From contig NZ_JXJO01000001.1 of the NCBI RefSeq assembly GCF_000826655.1, positions 154,576 through 218,575 of the forward strand: 64,000 nt of DNA, in the 5' to 3' direction. Origin of the DNA: Psychroserpens damuponensis. GTDB lineage: Bacteria; Bacteroidota; Bacteroidia; Flavobacteriales; Flavobacteriaceae. Both the position numbers and the translations under genes were made by a program. How positions within the stretch are numbered: position 1 is the first letter of the stretch; every line of letters starts with the position of its first letter. Shown here piece after piece: positions 17,750 to 26,943 of this stretch. The notes under the pieces are model-generated. The model saw nothing but the letters and a program-made list of their open reading frames with translations. It did not search any database and was not told the origin of the DNA.

Positions 17750-19186
17750 TTAAAACTGGAAATAAATAAACTCATGAATATTTGAAAAACTACCAAAAAC
17801 AACAATTAACATGATAATGAAAAACGTGAAAAATGTAGGATATTTTACATTTTTTAAAGGGTGTTCTTCTTGTCTTGAAAACCATTCGATAAGAACAAGT
17901 ACTCCTATTAAAGGTATTATTTCAAACACAAAACGTTTAAATTTCAGTTGTTCATTCCAATGGATTGAAAATTCAAAAATCCTTTTGAGATACAACCATG
18001 CTTTTTCTACATTTTCTGATCTAAAAAACACCCAAGCAAAAATGATTAAACCAAATGTAGTAATCATTTGGAACACTTCTTTCACACTTGGTAACTTACG
18101 ATTTTCTGCTACTACATTGGTATGACTTCTATTTTTATTTCGTAATAATAAGGGAAGAAAATAAATAGCATTTAAAGCTCCCCAAACGACGAAAGTCCAA
18201 TTAGCACCATGCCAAAACCCACTCACTATGAAGATAACAAATACATTTCTAATTTGATTGCCTTTCGAACCTCTGGAGCCACCTAAAGGAATGTATACAT
18301 AATCTCGAAACCAAGTAGAAAGTGAAATGTGCCAACGCCTCCAAAACTCAGCGATATCACGAGAAAAGTATGGCGTTGCAAAATTCTGTTTTAAATTAAA
18401 CCCAAAGAGTTTAGAGGTTCCAATTGCAATATCTGAATATCCAGAAAAATCTCCATAAATCTGAAACGCAAAATAAAAAGCACCTAAAAACAAAGTACTT
18501 GAAGAGTAATCTGTGTAATTATTAAAAATATCATTGGTAAATTGAGCACAATTGTCAGCAATAACTATTTTTTTAAATAAGCCCCATATTATTTGTCTAA
18601 AGCCATCGATAGCTAGTTTAGAGTTGAAATTTCTCTTATTATAAAATTGGGGTAATAAATTTGATGCACGCTCAATAGGTCCAGCTACCAATTGTGGAAA
18701 GAAACTAACAAATGCTGCAAAGGATATAAAATCTTTTGTAGGTTTCAATTGTCTTTTATAAACATCAATAGTATAACTCAAAGTTTGAAACGTATAAAAA
18801 CTAATTCCAACTGGTAAAATAATAGAAAGGGAACGTGCTTGAATATCTGTTCCAAAAAAGGAGAAAGCAGTTGTAAAACTGTCTAAGAAAAAATTGTAAT
18901 ATTTAAAAAAGCCTAAAAAACCTAAGTTCACAACAATGCTAATCCACAATAAAACCTTTCGTTTTACTTGTACCTCTTGTTTGGCTAACGCAATACCAAC
19001 CACATAATCTACTAACGAACTAAAAAGTATTAAAAAGAGAAAACGCCAATCCCACCAACCATAAAATACATAACTCGCAAAAACAATAAACAAGTTTTGT
19101 AGCCTTAAGTTCTTGTTGAATACAAACCAATAAATAACAAAAACTATGGGTAAAAAAATCGCAAAATCTAAGGAGTTAAATAGCAT
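17750..19186 (-). CDS. MBOAT family O-acyltransferase (AlgI-like), copy 1
   Basis: A 478-residue polytopic inner-membrane protein that passes acyl groups, usually acetyl, across the membrane for polysaccharide modification. Conserved blocks are GWWDWRFLFLILFSSLVDY, LPVGISFYTFQTLSY, FFPQLVAGPIERA, GDFSGYSDIAIG, EFWRRWHISLSTWFRDY (His286) and SGFWHGANWTFVVWGALNA with the catalytic His326. These match AlgI and related capsule acetyltransferases at normal length. The SGNH gene lies two bases downstream and a GT4 gene seven bases upstream. It is strikingly similar to the second MBOAT at 34008-35441. Confidence 0.93.
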   Translation of the reverse strand: MLFNSLDFAIFLPIVFVIYWFVFNKNLRLQNLFIVFASYVFYGWWDWRFLFLILFSSLVDYVVGIALAKQEVQVKRKVLLWISIVVNLGFLGFFKYYNFFLDSFTTAFSFFGTDIQARSLSIILPVGISFYTFQTLSYTIDVYKRQLKPTKDFISFAAFVSFFPQLVAGPIERASNLLPQFYNKRNFNSKLAIDGFRQIIWGLFKKIVIADNCAQFTNDIFNNYTDYSSSTLFLGAFYFAFQIYGDFSGYSDIAIGTSKLFGFNLKQNFATPYFSRDIAEFWRRWHISLSTWFRDYVYIPLGGSRGSKGNQIRNVFVIFIVSGFWHGANWTFVVWGALNAIYFLPLLLRNKNRSHTNVVAENRKLPSVKEVFQMITTFGLIIFAWVFFRSENVEKAWLYLKRIFEFSIHWNEQLKFKRFVFEIIPLIGVLVLIEWFSRQEEHPLKNVKYPTFFTFFIIMLIVVFGSFSNIHEFIYFQF

Positions 19187-19193
19187 CTTTTAA

Positions 19194-20366
19194 TTATTGC
19201 GTATAAAATATATGGAAAGCATGTTTTTGATGGTTCAAATTAAATTGTTCTTGAACACGACTTACAGCTTGTTCAGATATTTTCACTTTTTCTTCATGAG
19301 TTAAACTTGTAATATTTATGATTCTTTTAGCCATAGCTACAACATCAAAAGGTTCAATTAACCAACCAGTTTTAGTATCTAAAATATTCTCCTGAAGTCC
19401 ACCAACCTTAAAAACTACACTAGGAATTCCTAAAGCCTGAGCTTCTAAAACTGCATTGCAAAACCCTTCATTTACACTAGGCTGAACATAAATATCTGCT
19501 GTTGCTAATATATTTAATGTTTCGTCATGAGAGTACTTCCCTTTTAACATCACATGTTGGTCAAGTCCTTTTTCGTAAATATGATACAGATACTTTTCCT
19601 TATCGGAATTTGTTCCAGCACCAATTAACTGCCATTCAAAATCTAAACCTTCATTTTTTAAATGTGCAGCAACTTCTATTAAATAATCGATTCCTTTCAT
19701 CCAATTAAATCGAGCAATGGTTATAATCGTTAATTTATTTTCAACCTCATTAACAATCCTTTTTGGTAACGTTTTTATATTGACAGCTGGAGTTATAATC
19801 TTCGAAGGAGTTTCTTTAGACAAGCCGAGACTATTTGCTTTTACTAATAGATATTGAGATATGGATTGCACCTTATCAACCTGCTGCCATAACAAATCAT
19901 AGCAACCCGGATGTTTTAAAGGATATACATTAATATCAAAACCCCTAAAACTGACAGCCATTTTTGCGTCTATTGCTTCGGCTACAAATTCCTTATTTAA
20001 GGCTAAAGTAGCAAATCCAAAGTGTATCCAATCTCCTTTAAATTTAAGTAATTGAGCGTTCAAATATATTTTTTCAAGAATCCGTCTTGAAGAATTCCCT
20101 TTGCTTTTCTCTAATTTAAAATATTTTGAAACCGCTCGTATATTAGATAACAATAGAAACCCTATCCAAATCATCTTAAAAATTTGAATCAAAAAAAATC
20201 GGTTAAGTTTTGGACTTTTAACATGTTTACATAACGTATATGTTTCTTGACTAGAACTTGTAAACAATGTAACCTCATGTCCATTTTCTTGTAAACCTTT
20301 TATTTTAGAATTAAAAAAGGTTTCAGAATAACCAGGAGGTTGAGCTAAAACTAAAGCTATCTTCAT
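19194..20366 (-). CDS. Glycosyltransferase family 4 (module copy 1)
   Basis: A 390-residue GT-B enzyme. The N-terminus MKIALVLAQPPGYSETFFNS carries the YSETF loop that is also present in the GT4 of the second module (35451-36554). The donor domain has ITIARFNWMKGIDYLIEVA, WQLIGAGTNSDKEKY and EGFCNAVLEAQALGIPSVV (Ex7E). Its start codon overlaps the stop of the sulfotransferase upstream by four bases (ATGA type), so translation is coupled. It precedes the MBOAT gene by seven bases. The donor sugar is unknown. Confidence 0.9.
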   Translation of the reverse strand: MKIALVLAQPPGYSETFFNSKIKGLQENGHEVTLFTSSSQETYTLCKHVKSPKLNRFFLIQIFKMIWIGFLLLSNIRAVSKYFKLEKSKGNSSRRILEKIYLNAQLLKFKGDWIHFGFATLALNKEFVAEAIDAKMAVSFRGFDINVYPLKHPGCYDLLWQQVDKVQSISQYLLVKANSLGLSKETPSKIITPAVNIKTLPKRIVNEVENKLTIITIARFNWMKGIDYLIEVAAHLKNEGLDFEWQLIGAGTNSDKEKYLYHIYEKGLDQHVMLKGKYSHDETLNILATADIYVQPSVNEGFCNAVLEAQALGIPSVVFKVGGLQENILDTKTGWLIEPFDVVAMAKRIINITSLTHEEKVKISEQAVSRVQEQFNLNHQKHAFHIFYTQ

Positions 20367-21214
20367 ACACCTATTTTTCTATCGTATAAATCAATTTTAA
20401 ATATATCTAAATATTGATTGATCAGTTTAAATTCATCTTTAGAAAAAAGATACCTTTTACTTCCCCCTGTAATTACATTGCTTTTAGGATGAGTTTTACT
20501 AGAGGGCTGAGTAAAAATTGTATTCAAGTTATCTAAAGGTTTTAAATTATAGCGCTTACAAAAGCTTTTAAATAAGTTTATATCTCCTTTAAAATCTTCA
20601 TATTTATAAATTTCAAAATCAGCTTGCTTCTTGTTTAAAAATGGTACTGAATTTTCAATACACCAACGAATGCATAGCTTTTCTAAATTACTCAAGTTTT
20701 GTTGTTTATTTAAATCAAAGTTATACGTTTTTAATAGTAATTCACATAACGCCTTTTGATTTTCGAACCTACTAAGATCATAAAGCCATGGAAATTTAAC
20801 ACGTTGTTGTGAAGCTAAAACATCATATGGATTTCTAACAATTAACACCGTAGGAATGTTAAACCTTTTTACCATATAATGTACAGATAAATTACAACGC
20901 ACAAATTTAATGATATGTTTTTTAGGCACAAAAGGCCATAAATGACGTTTCCATTTCCTATTACTTACTTGTGCTATCCAATCACAATCTACTCTATTAG
21001 CAAAAACTCGTTTTAAGTATTTATCTATGCTTACTGAACTAGTTTCAGGTGTTAAATATTGATCACAAATTAATTTTCCATGTTTGGTATTATACTCATG
21101 TTCTGGTTCGAATAACAATCTGTAACGATGTTTCAAAGCTATAAGCTCTGAAACCCAACTCGTACCACTTCGCGCAGATCCTAGAATAACAATATGTTTA
21201 TAATAGCATTGCAC
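20363..21214 (-). CDS. Sulfotransferase family protein
   Basis: A 283-residue protein with the PAPS-binding signatures of carbohydrate sulfotransferases. The 5'-phosphosulfate loop is LGSARSGTSWVSEL (11-24) and the 3'-phosphate motif is VLIVRNPYDVLASQQR (Arg127, Ser135). No signal peptide is present, so sulfate would be added in the cytoplasm to the lipid-linked oligosaccharide. It overlaps the GT4 gene on each side (four bases and one base), which indicates tight coupling. PAPS synthesis genes are not in the window. It is one of five sulfotransferase-like genes in the locus; which position is sulfated cannot be read. Confidence 0.85.
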   Translation of the reverse strand: MQCYYKHIVILGSARSGTSWVSELIALKHRYRLLFEPEHEYNTKHGKLICDQYLTPETSSVSIDKYLKRVFANRVDCDWIAQVSNRKWKRHLWPFVPKKHIIKFVRCNLSVHYMVKRFNIPTVLIVRNPYDVLASQQRVKFPWLYDLSRFENQKALCELLLKTYNFDLNKQQNLSNLEKLCIRWCIENSVPFLNKKQADFEIYKYEDFKGDINLFKSFCKRYNLKPLDNLNTIFTQPSSKTHPKSNVITGGSKRYLFSKDEFKLINQYLDIFKIDLYDRKIGV

Positions 21215-22287
21215 TATAATTGTAAATATAAAGATTCATAAGCTTTTACTTCCTTTAATAAATCAAATTTTCTTGCCGTTAAAGTAGCTTCTTTCTTTTT
21301 TTGATGAAAATACTCTTTATTATTAAAAAATTTCAAAAGTGACTCTTTAAATTTTTCAGGTTGATTTAAGTTAAAAACAACACCTCCTTTTTCTTCTGCT
21401 AAAATGTATTGAGTACCACCTCCCGATTCTGAACATAATACAGGAACACCACAGGCAAGTGCTTCAAGAATAGATACGGGCAATCCCTCACGCCTAGAAA
21501 CCAATAAAAACAAATCAAAACCATTTAAAAGCTCTGGCAATTGATCATTTTCTACAAATTCACGGAGATGAACACGATTATGCAACTGTTCCTTCGTTAT
21601 AAAATCTTTTAGTTTAATTAAATATACAGGATCAGCATTTCCAAAAAGATATAAATGGATTGCCTCGGGTAACACTTTAAGTTGTTCTAAAATAAAAAGT
21701 TGATTCTTATTGTCTCCAATATTCCCAATGCAACACATTTTAAAAACACCTTCATCTTTATGATTAGATTCAATTGGTTTAAACTGGACTAAATTGATAC
21801 CATGATGAATAAAACTCACTTTGTTTCGTAAGAGAAAATGGTTAAAAAAATTAGATTTCATTTTAGGATGGTTGTAAGCTATATGTTTTGATAGCAGGCT
21901 TTTTAAAAACCATCTTTTAGACCATGCTGCATTTTTTTTTGTGTACAAATAAGGAGTAAATGCTAACCTACATGCGATAGGCTCAATAAAATTAGATTTA
22001 TAATCCCATGAATGAACTAAATCAATTTTAAAACGGTATAATACTTTTGCTAAGCTATAAATGTCTTTAAGAAAACTCCCAGTGTAATCTATCAACATTT
22101 TATGGTCATCTGGCACTACATTTGGAATTAATTCTTGACTTTTTTGAACTCCTATAAACACATCAAAATGACTTTTATCTAGCTTATCTATAATGGCTAA
22201 CAAGACATATTGACTTCCAGCGGTATCAAAATTAGGAATGGTAAATAATATTCTTGTTTTTTTTGTCATAAGACCTTTAAAATTCAA
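21214..22287 (-). CDS. Glycosyltransferase family 4
   Basis: A 357-residue GT-B enzyme. Acceptor domain: TRILFTIPNFDTAGSQYVLL. Donor domain: FKMCCIGNIGDNKNQLFIL, HLYLFGNADPVYLI and EGLPVSILEALACGVPVLC with the Ex7E pair, then SGGGTQYI. The start MNFKGLMTKKTRIL has a second in-frame ATG at codon 7, and either is possible. The stop overlaps the sulfotransferase start by one base, so the pair may add a sugar and sulfate it in sequence. A 67-base gap separates it from the asparagine-synthase-like gene. Confidence 0.9.
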   Translation of the reverse strand: MNFKGLMTKKTRILFTIPNFDTAGSQYVLLAIIDKLDKSHFDVFIGVQKSQELIPNVVPDDHKMLIDYTGSFLKDIYSLAKVLYRFKIDLVHSWDYKSNFIEPIACRLAFTPYLYTKKNAAWSKRWFLKSLLSKHIAYNHPKMKSNFFNHFLLRNKVSFIHHGINLVQFKPIESNHKDEGVFKMCCIGNIGDNKNQLFILEQLKVLPEAIHLYLFGNADPVYLIKLKDFITKEQLHNRVHLREFVENDQLPELLNGFDLFLLVSRREGLPVSILEALACGVPVLCSESGGGTQYILAEEKGGVVFNLNQPEKFKESLLKFFNNKEYFHQKKKEATLTARKFDLLKEVKAYESLYLQL

Positions 22288-22354
22288 AAATACATTTTTA
22301 AATAAACTTTAGATGTGCAATTGTCGGGTTAGTTATACTAGATATGATTTAACT

Positions 22355-23767
22355 TTAGGAAGAAACACTCTTAAAAACAGACTCCTTCCTTTCTTTTCCA
22401 AACCATAATGACAGTGTTAAAAGCATACTGACCGAATGAGAATAAAATACAGCATCTTTATTTTTAAAGTTTTCATACATGACGTGAGCGATATTACTTC
22501 CTAAAAACATTTGAAAATCATTATCAAAAAGATGACTTTTTAATTTAGATGCATTATCGTTTCCTAAAAATTGAAGTTCCCAATTTCGCTGGATGTATTT
22601 TTTTCCCATAAGACCTTTAATTTCACGCTGTAACTTACTTTTGATACGATAAGGTAAAGATTTTGTCAATTGAGTTTCATTATAACTGTATAAATTAAAA
22701 GGCATGTGATCTTGCCATTCAATTTTGGCTAGTTTTGGGTTACGCTTTTTTATGTATGCAATTTGAAGTCTTCGATCTCCCAAATAGGCTTCTGGAATTT
22801 CACAAATAAAACGACACATACGATCATCGTAATACGGTAAATTTATGGGATGCGCTGCTTCAAAAAACCGCAAGCTTACGGAAGTCCAACGAGGTGCCCA
22901 ATACAAACTTTTAAAAGCACGTATTCTAGCACTTTTATCTGTAATATCTATTTGGTCTAAAAGCGTTTGAATACGTGTTTTTAAATAACTTTCAAAATCG
23001 CCTTCTAAATCCCATGATTGCCACAATCCTTTTGCTAATTCAAGCCCTCCTTTTTTAATTACTTTTTTATAAATAAGTTCTAAATCTGATAAATCATTGT
23101 CTTTAACAGCAATACCTCTATCAAATAAAACATCTCCCCAATGTCCTAAAGAAAATTCACCCTTCATAGTTTTAAACTGATCTAAAACAGCCATTTGACG
23201 AGGTAGTGTAAATTCAGAATAGCATTTATTTATACTCGCAGCTTGATCTAAGCTATTCCATAAATAATTAGGCGGAATCAAAAACGAATCAAAATCAAAG
23301 CCACAAGCGTTGGCTATCTGTTCACTAATTTTATGTTCTTTAAAGCCTCCTGAAAACGAATAAGAATAACTATGCACATCTGCATTTAAATGCTTTAAAG
23401 CAACAGCCTGACTCCTACTATCCAAACCACCTGACAAAGGCAATAACATCTTTTTTCCTTCTACCTGCTCTTTAACTATACTTTCAAACAAGTTGGTAAA
23501 TTCATCTAAAGCAGTTTGAAATGAAATGTCTCTAGGTTTATAAAACCAATTAAAAACTTTTTCTTCGCTTATAACATAACCATTATCATCTAAAACATAG
23601 GTTGTACCTGGTTGTAATACTTTTTCATCCTTCCAATACGTATCCTCTCCTAAAAAAAAACCGATAGCTGCAAATACACAAATAGCTTCATAATTTGGAG
23701 TATGCTCTCCATGTACTTTTGCAAAAGTCTGTTTTATTGGAATTATGGAAGTGGTAATTGTTTTCAT
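22355..23767 (-). CDS. Asparagine-synthase-like amidotransferase lacking the N-terminal Cys
   Basis: A 470-residue protein. Residues about 25-75 keep a degenerate glutaminase-domain strand pattern (FFLGEDTYWKDEKVLQPG), but the required Cys2 is absent (MKTITT). The synthase domain has the ATP PP-loop LSGGLDSRSQ (111-120) and a conserved SLGHWGDVLFDRG block. Relatives in O-antigen loci such as WbpS convert hexuronic acids to uronamides. The dehydrogenase and epimerase at 44816-47088 would supply such a uronic acid. Without Cys2 it must use free ammonia or a partner glutaminase, or catalyse another ATP-dependent amide formation. It is flanked by GT genes on the same strand. Confidence 0.8.
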   Translation of the reverse strand: MKTITTSIIPIKQTFAKVHGEHTPNYEAICVFAAIGFFLGEDTYWKDEKVLQPGTTYVLDDNGYVISEEKVFNWFYKPRDISFQTALDEFTNLFESIVKEQVEGKKMLLPLSGGLDSRSQAVALKHLNADVHSYSYSFSGGFKEHKISEQIANACGFDFDSFLIPPNYLWNSLDQAASINKCYSEFTLPRQMAVLDQFKTMKGEFSLGHWGDVLFDRGIAVKDNDLSDLELIYKKVIKKGGLELAKGLWQSWDLEGDFESYLKTRIQTLLDQIDITDKSARIRAFKSLYWAPRWTSVSLRFFEAAHPINLPYYDDRMCRFICEIPEAYLGDRRLQIAYIKKRNPKLAKIEWQDHMPFNLYSYNETQLTKSLPYRIKSKLQREIKGLMGKKYIQRNWELQFLGNDNASKLKSHLFDNDFQMFLGSNIAHVMYENFKNKDAVFYSHSVSMLLTLSLWFGKERKESVFKSVSS

Positions 23768-23805
23768 GTTGAACTAGAGTTAAAATATTTTTATCTTAGA
23801 AAGAT

Positions 23806-24720
23806 TTACTCGGTAAAAGACTTAACATTGACCCCAAAGTAATCAAATACTTCTTTTATCTGCCTATCATTATCACTTTCAAAAACATTTATCGAGTATA
23901 AATTCTCTTTTTGAGATTCTGGAACCTCTATAAATTGTTTAAAATAAAAATCTGTAAAAGCAACAGGCACATTACTAGAAACCTGACCTGCTTTCAACCA
24001 AATATCATCACCTATACAATTCGTTTTTTTAATTCCTTCAAGATCATAAAACGATTTCTTAAAAAACCGAGGTTGATATAATACTCCTCCAACGCCTGTT
24101 GAAAATATTTTTTTAGAAGGATTATCACTATTTACACTATTTATTCTCCACTGTCTATAAGGCTTATAATTTTTATTCTCCATTTCCATATAACGCACCC
24201 TATTTGCAATTACACTGTTTGGATATAACTTATGGTTTTCTAATAATATCTTTAATAAATTTTTAGGATATATAACATCATCATCAATCGTTACAACTAA
24301 ATTATTAGGATATTTCTGAAAAGCAAAATAATATTTTTTGTGCGCTTTAAGATCTTTACAAAATTCAATTTCTAGACCTAAAGGTTTTAAGTCTAATAAT
24401 GAGTTAGGCAAGCTACTTTCACCATCTGGAAATTGTTCTTCCCCTAACCACAAAATTATTTTTTTTGGTTTTTCTGTTTGATTTAGAATACTTCTGATTG
24501 CTAAATAAACCACATCTATTCTTGCAGGAAAAGAAGTTAAACTGACTATAAGGTTGCTTTCTGAATCAACTCCTAAGGAATTTATTGAAATATTTTTATA
24601 ATAACCTATCAACCTTATTTTTAAAAATTTATAAAGTTGCCAATACAACCACCTTATTAAATTATTCTCTTTTTTTGCAGGTTTCTTGGTTAAAAAGAAG
24701 TTATATAGAAAATGAATCAT
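23806..24720 (-). CDS. GT-A fold glycosyltransferase (GT2-like)
   Basis: A 304-residue protein. The fold begins at LIVSLTSFPARIDVVYLAIR, continues with PKKIILWLGEEQFP and reaches the metal-binding triad VVTIDDDVIYP, the DxD of GT-A enzymes. Further on are GVGGVLYQPRFF and NCIGDDIWLKAGQ, where acidic residues may bind the acceptor. It differs from standard GT2 proteins in its opening (SLTSFPAR), a form common in Bacteroidota capsule loci. An amphipathic basic N-terminus (1-45) may touch the membrane. It lies 38 bases downstream of the next gene start in operon direction. Confidence 0.82.
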   Translation of the reverse strand: MIHFLYNFFLTKKPAKKENNLIRWLYWQLYKFLKIRLIGYYKNISINSLGVDSESNLIVSLTSFPARIDVVYLAIRSILNQTEKPKKIILWLGEEQFPDGESSLPNSLLDLKPLGLEIEFCKDLKAHKKYYFAFQKYPNNLVVTIDDDVIYPKNLLKILLENHKLYPNSVIANRVRYMEMENKNYKPYRQWRINSVNSDNPSKKIFSTGVGGVLYQPRFFKKSFYDLEGIKKTNCIGDDIWLKAGQVSSNVPVAFTDFYFKQFIEVPESQKENLYSINVFESDNDRQIKEVFDYFGVNVKSFTE

Positions 24721-24851
24721 GTTTATTTTAATTTAAGAAACACTATATATGTAGTAATGATTTGCTTGAATAGATATAAAGGTTTTAATCTTTATTTGTT
24801 TTAATTGCATGAATAAACAAGATTCTAACATCGCTTTTAAACATAATTCTT

Positions 24852-25856
24852 CTATTTTAAATATTTAATTTCATCAAAAGTTTTCACTACTGAGACAACT
24901 TGTTTTACAGCACTTTGACGCCTTTTTAAAAAAAATAATTTTTTATTTTTAGATAGTTTCTTTATGTTTTTAGATGTAAACAGAAGATTATTTTTAAAAT
25001 ACTCCTTAAGTTCAACTTCTGAATAACCTTGATTGTTAACAACATCTTTTAATAATAATTTTAAGGATTCCACTCGATTTCCAGATAAGAAGTGTTCAGG
25101 ATGTTGACTGAAATTTCTAAATTTTTTAATAAAATCTTCGGCATCATAAGCGTGATAATGTAAAACATATCCGTCATTTATGTTTTTAGGTTGATCATCA
25201 TTTTTATGGATATATCGATGCACATTATGAGGAATTAAATCTGAGTTTATGCGAATTGCACCTTTCCCCATAGTTTGTCCGTACCAATAATAATGCTTAT
25301 CAAACTTCTGGAGACTAGGATTGTAAATCTTCCTAAAAATACTTTCCCCTCGATATTTAAAATTTTTCCGAGTCTTAAAAAGGTCTGCTTCTGCAAATAC
25401 ATTTTCAAAATGTTCCTGCTGTTGTAAAACTTCAAGCGTTCTAAAATTTATAACATCTACAGAATCATCTTGATTATTAAAAAATGTTTTAAGGTTAGAA
25501 CGTTTATCTGTTTGGGTAGCAATCAACTCATCGGCATCAATAGATATTAACCAATCAAAACCTAAGGCTTTACTTTTCTGAAGTGCATCATAGGTATTTA
25601 AACATTGCCTAGCCGTATGATGCTCTTCTGCTTGTGATGTAAATTTATTTAAATAATCTAAATTTTTATATACTTCAGGGTTAACCGAGTCTTGGCTATC
25701 TACAAAATCAAAGTCTTTTATAGTTTCCTTTCCATCATCCGTTGTACCATCAAAATACACAAAGGCTTTAGAAACTCCTATCTCGTAATGATAACGCAAA
25801 TTATCACGTAAGAGTCTGCTTTCATTTTTAACAGTTAAAACAACGGCTATTTTCAT
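24852..25856 (-). CDS. Glycosyltransferase, GT2/GT92-like
   Basis: A 334-residue protein. The N-terminus KIAVVLTVKNESRLLRDNLRYH and the WLISIDADELIATQ block with its DAD motif are typical of the Glyco_tranf_2_4/GT92-like families. Middle residues (KYRGESIFRK, NVHRYIHKNDDQPKNI, VLHYHAYDAEDFIKKF) carry His and Asp clusters often used for metal or acceptor binding. The C-terminus is Lys-rich. It is the first minus-strand gene left of the plus-strand methyltransferase at 26076, with 219 bases between them, which probably contain promoters for both directions. Specificity is unknown. Confidence 0.82.
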   Translation of the reverse strand: MKIAVVLTVKNESRLLRDNLRYHYEIGVSKAFVYFDGTTDDGKETIKDFDFVDSQDSVNPEVYKNLDYLNKFTSQAEEHHTARQCLNTYDALQKSKALGFDWLISIDADELIATQTDKRSNLKTFFNNQDDSVDVINFRTLEVLQQQEHFENVFAEADLFKTRKNFKYRGESIFRKIYNPSLQKFDKHYYWYGQTMGKGAIRINSDLIPHNVHRYIHKNDDQPKNINDGYVLHYHAYDAEDFIKKFRNFSQHPEHFLSGNRVESLKLLLKDVVNNQGYSEVELKEYFKNNLLFTSKNIKKLSKNKKLFFLKRRQSAVKQVVSVVKTFDEIKYLK

Positions 25857-26075
25857 TTAATAAATTTAACGTTTTCAAATATAATACTTCTTACTAAAAT
25901 ACTACTAGTTGTATATTTTACTTCTAAAAAATTAATAAAACTAACTTAGTGATTAATATAGTTTTAAAAAAAACCTTAGTTTCGGGCTCAAATATTTTAG
26001 GTGTTAAAAAAAAAGTCTAATAAGGTACGCTGTTAAAAAAGCCAACTTTCTCAATGTGAAAAATTAATTAAAATT

Positions 26076-26930
26076 ATGAAGAATAGAGTTAGATTTTTAT
26101 TAATTAGATTAGTTCAAAAGGACTTTTTTTGGAAAGCCCTAAAACCTATAGCTTCCGTTGGATATTTTTTATTTCGAAAAAGAAGGCAATATGAATTAGC
26201 ACAAATTGAAATAACAAAGCAACGTTCAGTTATGGAGATTTTAAACTATACCTTAGAAGTACTTAATGGTCCTTTTAAAGGAATGACATATCCCAGTTTA
26301 CAATCTGTTGGCAGTACTTTATATCCAAAACTTTTAGGCTCTTATGAAATGGAGATTCAATATCAAATAGAAGATTTTGCATCTAAAAACTATTCTGAAA
26401 TTATTGATGTAGGTTGTGCTGAAGGTTATTATGCTATTGGTATGGCATTAAAGTGTAAATCTGCAAAAATCTATGCTTTTGATATTAATGAAAAAGCAAG
26501 GCAGTTATGTAAGGAGATGGCAGTACTAAATGGTGTTGACAAACGAGTTTTTGTAAAATCAGAATTTAATGCTGAAAAGCTTAAAAATTTTGAATTCTCA
26601 AAAAAAGGATTAATTATCTGCGATTGTGAAGGCTATGAAAAGTTATTATTCAATGAATCAAATATTAGTAACTTAAAAAATTGTGATTTAATTATTGAAA
26701 CTCATGATCTGATTGATATTGAAATAACGACTTATTTAAAGAAATTAATTAAAGACACACACAACATAATATCTATATACAGTAAAGATGATATTCACAA
26801 AGCTTTAGATTTTAATTTCAAAGAATTAGATGGACTAAACCTCAAAAAGAAACGAGAAATACTAAGTGAAAACAGAAAGGCTATTATGGAATGGCTGGTT
26901 TGTATCCCAAAAGGAGATTACAAAAATTAA
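26076..26930 (+). CDS. FkbM-like SAM-dependent methyltransferase
   Basis: A 284-residue protein on the opposite strand to its neighbours. The class I SAM-binding motif I is IIDVGCAEGYYAIGM (109-123), followed by AKIYAFDINEKARQLC as motif II and LIICDCEGYEKLLF as motif IV. The CDxEGxE pattern recalls FkbM-type methyltransferases, which O-methylate sugars or polyketides. In this locus it could cap or decorate the glycan with O-methyl groups. It converges with the GT2 gene at 26944 (13 bases apart), so it must have its own promoter in the gap at 25857-26075, where I found no clear -7 element. Confidence 0.8.
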   Translation: MKNRVRFLLIRLVQKDFFWKALKPIASVGYFLFRKRRQYELAQIEITKQRSVMEILNYTLEVLNGPFKGMTYPSLQSVGSTLYPKLLGSYEMEIQYQIEDFASKNYSEIIDVGCAEGYYAIGMALKCKSAKIYAFDINEKARQLCKEMAVLNGVDKRVFVKSEFNAEKLKNFEFSKKGLIICDCEGYEKLLFNESNISNLKNCDLIIETHDLIDIEITTYLKKLIKDTHNIISIYSKDDIHKALDFNFKELDGLNLKKKREILSENRKAIMEWLVCIPKGDYKN

Positions 26931-26943
26931 TATAAGATATTAC

